Source: Caldilineaceae bacterium
GTDB taxonomy: Bacteria; Chloroflexota; Anaerolineae; Caldilineales; Caldilineaceae
Assembly (NCBI GenBank): GCA_026645575.1
Contig: JAPKMW010000023.1
Span: 1-64,000, forward strand
Direction: 5' to 3'
DNA: 64,000 nt
Shown here: positions 59,794 to 64,000 of the stretch, in pieces
How the letters are laid out: every line of letters starts with the position of its first letter
Position numbering within the stretch: position 1 is the stretch's first letter
The notes under the pieces: generated by a model
Databases searched by the model: none
Seen by the model: the letters and a program-made list of their open reading frames with translations, nothing else
Told to the model about the DNA's origin: nothing
Translations under genes and position numbers: made by a program

Positions 59794-60645
59794 ATGGCAT
59801 ATAAACCTTCTCCACGTCCAACCTTTTCTGAACCGACCCATCTGCGCTACGACGCGGTGACGCGCTATTTGTGGGGCGACCCGGTGGCCGGCACCGTGGC
59901 CGATTGGATCTATGTTTCGACTGACAAGATTCACCAGATCATTTACGGCTTGGCGCCCGGCGGGGAATTTCGCCATTCAGACGAATTCCGCACGATTTTT
60001 GCTGCCGATCTGGTCTACTATGTCCTCAGCGGCACTATGGTGATCCTCAACCCGGCCACCGGTGAGGTGCATCGCGTGCAGCCGGGAGAAGCGGCCTTTT
60101 TCCGCCGCGATACGTGGCATCATGCCTTTAACTATAGCCGCGAACCGCTGCGTGTTCTCGAGTATTTTGCCCCGCCGCCATCGCAAGGAACCTCTGGGGC
60201 TTATGCCCGTAAACAACCTTTATTGACCGAAATTAAATACGGACAAAATCACGCCTTGGGCCGTTGGCCGATGGCACGCGAGGAAATTCAACGGGATTTT
60301 ACCATCCATGTTTTACGCGAACAGGATCAGCTTTGGCGCTACGAAGGGGAACATGGGCAGGAGGTCCTGGTTGGTCTCCTGGTAGCGACCGAACATTTAA
60401 CCGTCGGCAAGATGTATCTGTTGCCTGGTCAGCACACCAGTCTCCAAACGCATGGCGGCGATGAAAGCCTTTATCTGCTAGAGGGGACACTCAACATGCA
60501 CTGTCCCGAAAAAGAGGGACAGCAATGGTTTGAACTGAAACCGCAGGACGGTTTTTACATCCCTGCCGGCGCGCCCCACGCCTATTACAACATGACCGAC
60601 AAACCCGTGACGCTGCTCTTTGGCGTGGCGCCAACCTATCAATAG
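59794..60645 (+). CDS. Double-cupin protein
   Basis: 283 residues with two cupin motifs: the first has HQIIYGLAPGGEFRHSDEF then WHHAFNYSREP; the second has HTSLQTHGGDESLYLLEG then GAPHAYYN. Metal-binding His/Glu positions are partly visible. Such bicupins act as oxygenases or isomerases of small molecules or as binding proteins. It follows the second oxidoreductase. There is no clear Shine-Dalgarno; the ATG lies directly behind the inverted repeat. Confidence 0.8.
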   Translation: MAYKPSPRPTFSEPTHLRYDAVTRYLWGDPVAGTVADWIYVSTDKIHQIIYGLAPGGEFRHSDEFRTIFAADLVYYVLSGTMVILNPATGEVHRVQPGEAAFFRRDTWHHAFNYSREPLRVLEYFAPPPSQGTSGAYARKQPLLTEIKYGQNHALGRWPMAREEIQRDFTIHVLREQDQLWRYEGEHGQEVLVGLLVATEHLTVGKMYLLPGQHTSLQTHGGDESLYLLEGTLNMHCPEKEGQQWFELKPQDGFYIPAGAPHAYYNMTDKPVTLLFGVAPTYQ

Positions 60646-60675
60646 GCTAATCCGTTACTGCCTGAATCCGTTGTT

Positions 60676-61242
60676 GTGTTGTATAATGGGGAAGAGAAGT
60701 GGACGGCCCCAAACAATATTGCCGAATTGATTGATGATGAGCCGGTGCTGGGTAAGCACAGTTTAAACTTTGAACACTTTGTGATTGCAGAAAACCGGTA
60801 TGGTAAAGAAGCCTTGTTAGCCATACGGAATATTGTTTCAACCCTGTTCCTGGCCGAAGTACACTATGATTTACCGCTCCTGGTTGAACAACTGTTAGCC
60901 CTCTTTGAACAGGAGGATGACAAACAAGCGCTCTCGCTCTTCTTAAATTGGTTTCGCCAACTGGCCGCACGAGGGTATATTCCGCCCCAGGATTTTGCGC
61001 AAATCGAGCAGGAATATCGGACGAAAGAAGAGGTGACAAGTATGTTGATAAAAGCACTGGAACGCGAACGGGAGTCCATCCGCCAGCGAGCAATTGAGGA
61101 AACGACCGAAGCACGAAACCGCCAAATTGTACGCGCAATGGTGGAGAAAGGCTTTGCCCACTCACTCATTGCCGAAGTTACACAACTTTCGGTAGAAGAA
61201 GTTGAACGTCTGCTCACCGAGGAGCCAGTCCCTAATCGGTAG
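60676..61242 (+). pseudogene. Rpn-family gene, N-terminally truncated (copy 3)
   Basis: 188 codons from a TTG start. The beginning VVVLYNGEEKWTAP is the internal LYNG/YHG motif of Rpn/YhgA-like proteins, which normally lies about 100 residues into the chain, so the catalytic N-terminus is missing. The C-terminal part (ARGYIPPQDFAQIEQEY, IRQRAIEETTEARNRQIVRAMVEKGF and the VEEVERLL repeat) is intact. It is a different subfamily from the copies at 31 and 48 kb. None of the three Rpn genes in the window is complete. Confidence 0.7.
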
Positions 61243-61268
61243 GCAGCTTTAGCAAGAGGAGTAAACGT

Positions 61269-62261
61269 ATGTCGATAGCCGGAATTTTGATCGGGTTTAT
61301 CGCCTGGTTTGCGGTGCGTTATATTCTGACCAGCTTCTACACGGTGGATCAGAATGAGCGCGCCGTCAAGACCAGTTTTGGTCGCGCCGAACGGGTCGGT
61401 AGTGCGACCACCCTTGACACCCCGTTGGCCGAAACGCTGCGCGACCATGAACGGGAGCGCTACGCCTGGCCGCAAGTGCGGGTTATCGGGCCGGGCGGTC
61501 CCTATTTTAAGTGGCCGTGGGAACGCATCTATAAAGTTTCTGTGGCGACAGAAACGATGAATATGGCGAAGGATTTGCAAGACCCCACCGCCAACCGCAA
61601 CGGCGCCATGCTGGAGGCTGTCACCAAAGACCAGCTTAATACTGGACTGGAAGGGCAGATCCGCTACCGGGTCTCTGAACGCAATTTGTACGCCTATCTC
61701 TTTGGCGTCAAGCAGCCGATTGTTCACACGATGGGTTACTTTGTCTCCATCCTGCGCGAACGGATTGCCAGCTTTGAAGCGCCCAGTGCACCCTTGATCG
61801 ACACGATGAGCGCTGAAGAGATCAACATCATGGCCGGCATCTCGATCAATGACATTCGCAAAAATCTGAGCGCCCTCAACGACCAGATGGAAGCCGATTG
61901 CCGCTCTTCCGAGGCGCGTTACGGCATTCTGCTCGACGCCTCACTCATTACCGGCATCGATCCGCCCCAGGAAGTCGAATCGGCGCTGGCGGCGATCAAT
62001 ACCGCGCACAATCTGGTCTCCTCTGATATTAGCCTGGCCCAGGCTTCTGCTGATCAGAAGATTGTCCAATCTAAGCGGGCTGTGGAAATTGAAACGCTCA
62101 AGGCGCGGGCCGAAGTCGAGCCGTTACAAGCGCTGGCTGAACAACTCACCGCGCTCAAAGCCGGTGGCGGTGACGTGTTGCAAGCCTATTTACGCAATGT
62201 CCGCCTGCAACTTTACGCCCAGGCGCAGCAGGTGATTATGGAGGAGCGCAACCATGGGTGA
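61269..62261 (+). CDS. SPFH/band-7 domain membrane protein 1
   Basis: 330 residues with an N-terminal membrane segment (GILIGFIAWFAVRYILTSF), then a band-7/SPFH domain (TVDQNERAVKTSFGRAERVG, FKWPWERIYKVSVATE, DQLNTGLEGQIRYRV) and a long C-terminal coiled coil near 240-310 (SLAQASADQKIVQSKRAVEIETLKARAEVEPLQALAEQL). Such proteins form membrane-bound rings and microdomains (stomatin/flotillin/HflK type). AGAGGAG seven bases upstream supports the start. It overlaps the next gene by eight bases. Confidence 0.87.
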   Translation: MSIAGILIGFIAWFAVRYILTSFYTVDQNERAVKTSFGRAERVGSATTLDTPLAETLRDHERERYAWPQVRVIGPGGPYFKWPWERIYKVSVATETMNMAKDLQDPTANRNGAMLEAVTKDQLNTGLEGQIRYRVSERNLYAYLFGVKQPIVHTMGYFVSILRERIASFEAPSAPLIDTMSAEEINIMAGISINDIRKNLSALNDQMEADCRSSEARYGILLDASLITGIDPPQEVESALAAINTAHNLVSSDISLAQASADQKIVQSKRAVEIETLKARAEVEPLQALAEQLTALKAGGGDVLQAYLRNVRLQLYAQAQQVIMEERNHG

Positions 62262-63159
62262 GTTTTTAACAGCCGCTGCGGTTACGTTTGTTGTCCTGCT
62301 TGTAGGCGAACCCATTCTCAAAGGGATCGCCCGCATGTTTGGCGTCTATGATGTTGTAGAAGAGGGCACCAGCCATGTCTATGTCCTCTTCGGCAAAGTG
62401 TACGGTGTCCTCACCGAACCGGGGTTGTATTTCCTTTGGGTCAAACTTGGGCCGATGGCTGCCATTGTGCGCTGGTTTGGCCGCCGCTATGTGTTGGATA
62501 TGCGGCTCGACCAGAAGTATCTGCGCAGCCTGCCGGTCAATTCGGAAGAAGGCGCGCCCATGGGCATTGGTGTCTGGTATGAGATGTTTATCAGCGATCC
62601 GGTTGCTTATCTCTTCAAAAATGCCGACCCGCAAGGCTCGCTCTCGGCCAACGTGAGCAACGCCACTGTGCGCACCCTGAGCAATATGCCGCTGGCCGAT
62701 ATGTTGGAGACGCGCCACAAGATGAGCCAGACTGTGCGCGCCGAAGTGTCGCCCAAATCGACCGAGTGGGGCTATAAGCTGGGGTCGGTCTATATTCGCA
62801 AGGTGCATTTCCGTGATGCCCAGATGATCCGCCAAATTGAAGAAAAGGTGGTCAACCGTCTGCGCCAGGTCACGGCGGCGATTCGCCAGGATGGTGCCAA
62901 CCAGGTGAGTATCATCACCAGCAAGGCTGAGCGCGAAGCGGCGGTCGAATTCGGGAAAGCCAACGCCATGCGCCCCAAGATTGTCGGTGAGGCGTTACGC
63001 CAGATTTCCGTCGATAAGGATGTCGCCGATGCGCTCTTCGAGATTCTCGAAACGCAACGGGTGTTGGATGGCGAGGCGCAAATCACCTTGATCCCGCCCG
63101 GCAATAATTTATTGGCGCAGTTGGTGGCAGCCGATCCGAGTGATAAGGTGACAGGGTGA
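62254..63159 (+). CDS. SPFH/band-7 domain membrane protein 2
   Basis: 301 residues with an N-terminal membrane segment (FLTAAAVTFVVLLVGEPILKGI) and an SPFH domain (VEEGTSHVYVLFGKVYGVLTEPGLYFLW, RYVLDMRLDQKYLRS). The C-terminal helix near 200-240 (RQIEEKVVNRLRQVTAAIRQ) is shorter than in the first protein. The start overlaps the end of the first SPFH gene, so the two are translationally coupled and probably form a hetero-oligomer, as in HflK-HflC or stomatin pairs (family knowledge). No NfeD or FtsH gene is next to them. Confidence 0.87.
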   Translation: MGEFLTAAAVTFVVLLVGEPILKGIARMFGVYDVVEEGTSHVYVLFGKVYGVLTEPGLYFLWVKLGPMAAIVRWFGRRYVLDMRLDQKYLRSLPVNSEEGAPMGIGVWYEMFISDPVAYLFKNADPQGSLSANVSNATVRTLSNMPLADMLETRHKMSQTVRAEVSPKSTEWGYKLGSVYIRKVHFRDAQMIRQIEEKVVNRLRQVTAAIRQDGANQVSIITSKAEREAAVEFGKANAMRPKIVGEALRQISVDKDVADALFEILETQRVLDGEAQITLIPPGNNLLAQLVAADPSDKVTG

Positions 63160-63361
63160 CAAGGTAGATGCGGCTTCCATGCGCATCAAGATAAGGGGTT
63201 TTGAGAACTCTAGCGACTTGGCTGTCACCCTGAAAGGGTCTCTAGCGTACAATACCCTGGAGATTCTTTCAGAATGACAGGCGGTCCCTGGTTGTTTTTC
63301 GGCAAAAATTCCTTAGGCTTGATGCCCATGGGCATCGAAACCGCACCTACCGTACCCACGA
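63160..63361. other. Intergenic region with imperfect inverted repeat
   Basis: No gene is visible. Bases 63223-63243 (TGTCACCCTGAAAGGGTCTC) and 63260-63279 (GAGATTCTTTCAGAATGACA) pair imperfectly (about 16 of 20). The second arm looks like the common dispersed repeat type TGTCATTCTGAAAGAATCTC read on the other strand. Confidence 0.45.
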
Positions 63362-63457
63362 TTGCCAGAAAGTAACGCTTTATACAGGAGTAATGGGTTA
63401 CTTTCTGTGCTGCTCGTGAGTATATCATTGGCAGCGTGTTCAAGTGATGGGCAACAG
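63362..63457 (+). pseudogene. Remnant of a lipoprotein signal peptide
   Basis: One frame reads ...LLSVLLVSISLAACSSDG, a perfect type II signal peptide with lipobox LAAC, beginning at a TTG near 63362. After about 15 further bases the frame is abandoned and the ROK-family gene starts in another frame. It looks like the 5' end of a lipoprotein gene that has been cut off. Confidence 0.45.
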
Positions 63458-63461
63458 TGTT

Positions 63462-64000
63462 ATGGCAGGCTATGCAATCGGGTTAGATGTGGGCGGCACC
63501 AAGGTGGCCGGCGGCGTGGTGGATTGCACCAGCGGGGCACTCATGTTCCGCGAAGTCATTCCTACCCTGGCGCAGCGCGGCGGTGAAGCGGTGCTGGCCG
63601 ATTGTCTTGCCCTGGCGGTGCGCTTAGAGGCATGGGCGCACAACCAGGGCAAAGCGATTGCCGGGGTGGGCATGGGCGTCTGTGAACTGGTTGATCCGCA
63701 CGGCAATGTCACCAGCGCCTACAATTTTGACTGGCGCCACCTGCCAGTGCAACGACGGTTAGCGGAAATTGCCCCGGCGGTCGTGGCGTCCGATGTGCGA
63801 GCAGCAGCGCTAGCGGAAGCGCGCTATGGCGCCGGCAGAGCGTATGATCTCTTTTGTTACGTCACCGTCGGCACAGGAATTAGCTCCTGTGTCGTGCAAG
63901 CGGGCAAACCCCTGGCCGGGGCGCGCGGCAATGCGCTGGTGCTGGCTACCATGCCGTTGACGACAACCTGCACCACCTGTGGCGCTATTCTACACCCGGT
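63462..64000 (+). CDS. ROK-family protein (sugar kinase/regulator type), partial at right edge
   Basis: About 180 residues are visible; the gene continues beyond the window. It starts MAGYAIGLDVGGTKVAGGVVD, the phosphate-binding DxGGTK motif of the ROK/ASKHA fold, and has VTVGTGISSCVV (a G-T-G loop) near residue 138. A Cys-rich segment TTCTTCGAIL near 170 is where ROK proteins normally carry the CxCGxxGC zinc motif, but the spacing is not canonical. The kinase or repressor role and the sugar are open. An in-frame ATG at 63447 is also possible; neither has a good Shine-Dalgarno. Confidence 0.75.
   Translation, partial: MAGYAIGLDVGGTKVAGGVVDCTSGALMFREVIPTLAQRGGEAVLADCLALAVRLEAWAHNQGKAIAGVGMGVCELVDPHGNVTSAYNFDWRHLPVQRRLAEIAPAVVASDVRAAALAEARYGAGRAYDLFCYVTVGTGISSCVVQAGKPLAGARGNALVLATMPLTTTCTTCGAILHP

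Overview
The window looks like a chromosome segment of a Chloroflexota bacterium (Anaerolineae/Caldilineae/Ardenticatenia type). This is inferred from gene style, not from a marker gene. The signs are moderate-to-high GC, many large secreted proteins (CSLREA/beta-helix, RCC1, delta-60, Reg_prop, clostripain-type C11), STAND ATPases with TPR tails, SPFH pairs, a chelatase ChlI/ChlD gene pair and broken Rpn/PD-(D/E)XK genes. I see no rRNA, tRNA, CRISPR array or complete insertion sequence.

Layout. 0-6 kb: an SDR dehydrogenase, a small membrane protein, a chelatase ATPase/VWA gene split at an A8 run, a TPR protein and a HisN-type phosphatase. 6-13 kb (minus strand): three secreted proteins in a row. 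13-20 kb: a NanE-type epimerase, an unknown/MoxR/vWA gene trio, and STAND ATPase 1. 20-31 kb: a duplicated two-gene module, each copy a lipoprotein plus a secreted C11 peptidase; the N-terminal domain of the peptidase differs between copies (RCC1 propeller or delta-60 repeats). 31-36 kb: a broken Rpn gene, STAND ATPase 2 and an unknown secreted protein. 36-39 kb: AT-richer DNA with small secreted proteins of unknown function. 39-54 kb: two near-identical sigma-70-like genes, each directly upstream of a secreted-protein gene, with a decayed RCC1 gene, a propeller-glycosidase fusion, a decayed Rpn/STAND copy, a GH-A-like protein, a beta-helix surface protein and an O-antigen-ligase-like protein. 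54-64 kb: a GntR regulator with Gfo/Idh/MocA oxidoreductases, a phytanoyl-CoA dioxygenase-like protein and a cupin (probably small-molecule or sugar catabolism), a truncated Rpn gene, two SPFH proteins and the start of a ROK-family gene.

Most notable signals. (1) A bipartite promoter-like motif, TCGGAAAA-N13-GCGATTATT, occurs five times with exactly 13 bp of variable spacer, each time upstream of a lipoprotein or secreted-protein gene and in two cases directly after a sigma-like gene. (2) A short aromatic-LP-hydrophobic-basic tail ((Y/F/W)(L/F)P-x-(I/V/A)-x-(R/K)) ends otherwise unrelated secreted proteins, and is still readable in a decayed gene. (3) A GAGGAC/GAGAC direct repeat of 20-21 bp period lies upstream of both STAND genes and both sigma-like genes. 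(4) Long, often perfect inverted repeats with locus-specific sequence and usually no T-tract follow many genes. (5) The chelatase gene pair carries a candidate -1 frameshift site. Together (1)-(3) suggest a duplicated regulon of surface proteins with its own sigma factors and a shared C-terminal tail. That is an inference from sequence patterns.
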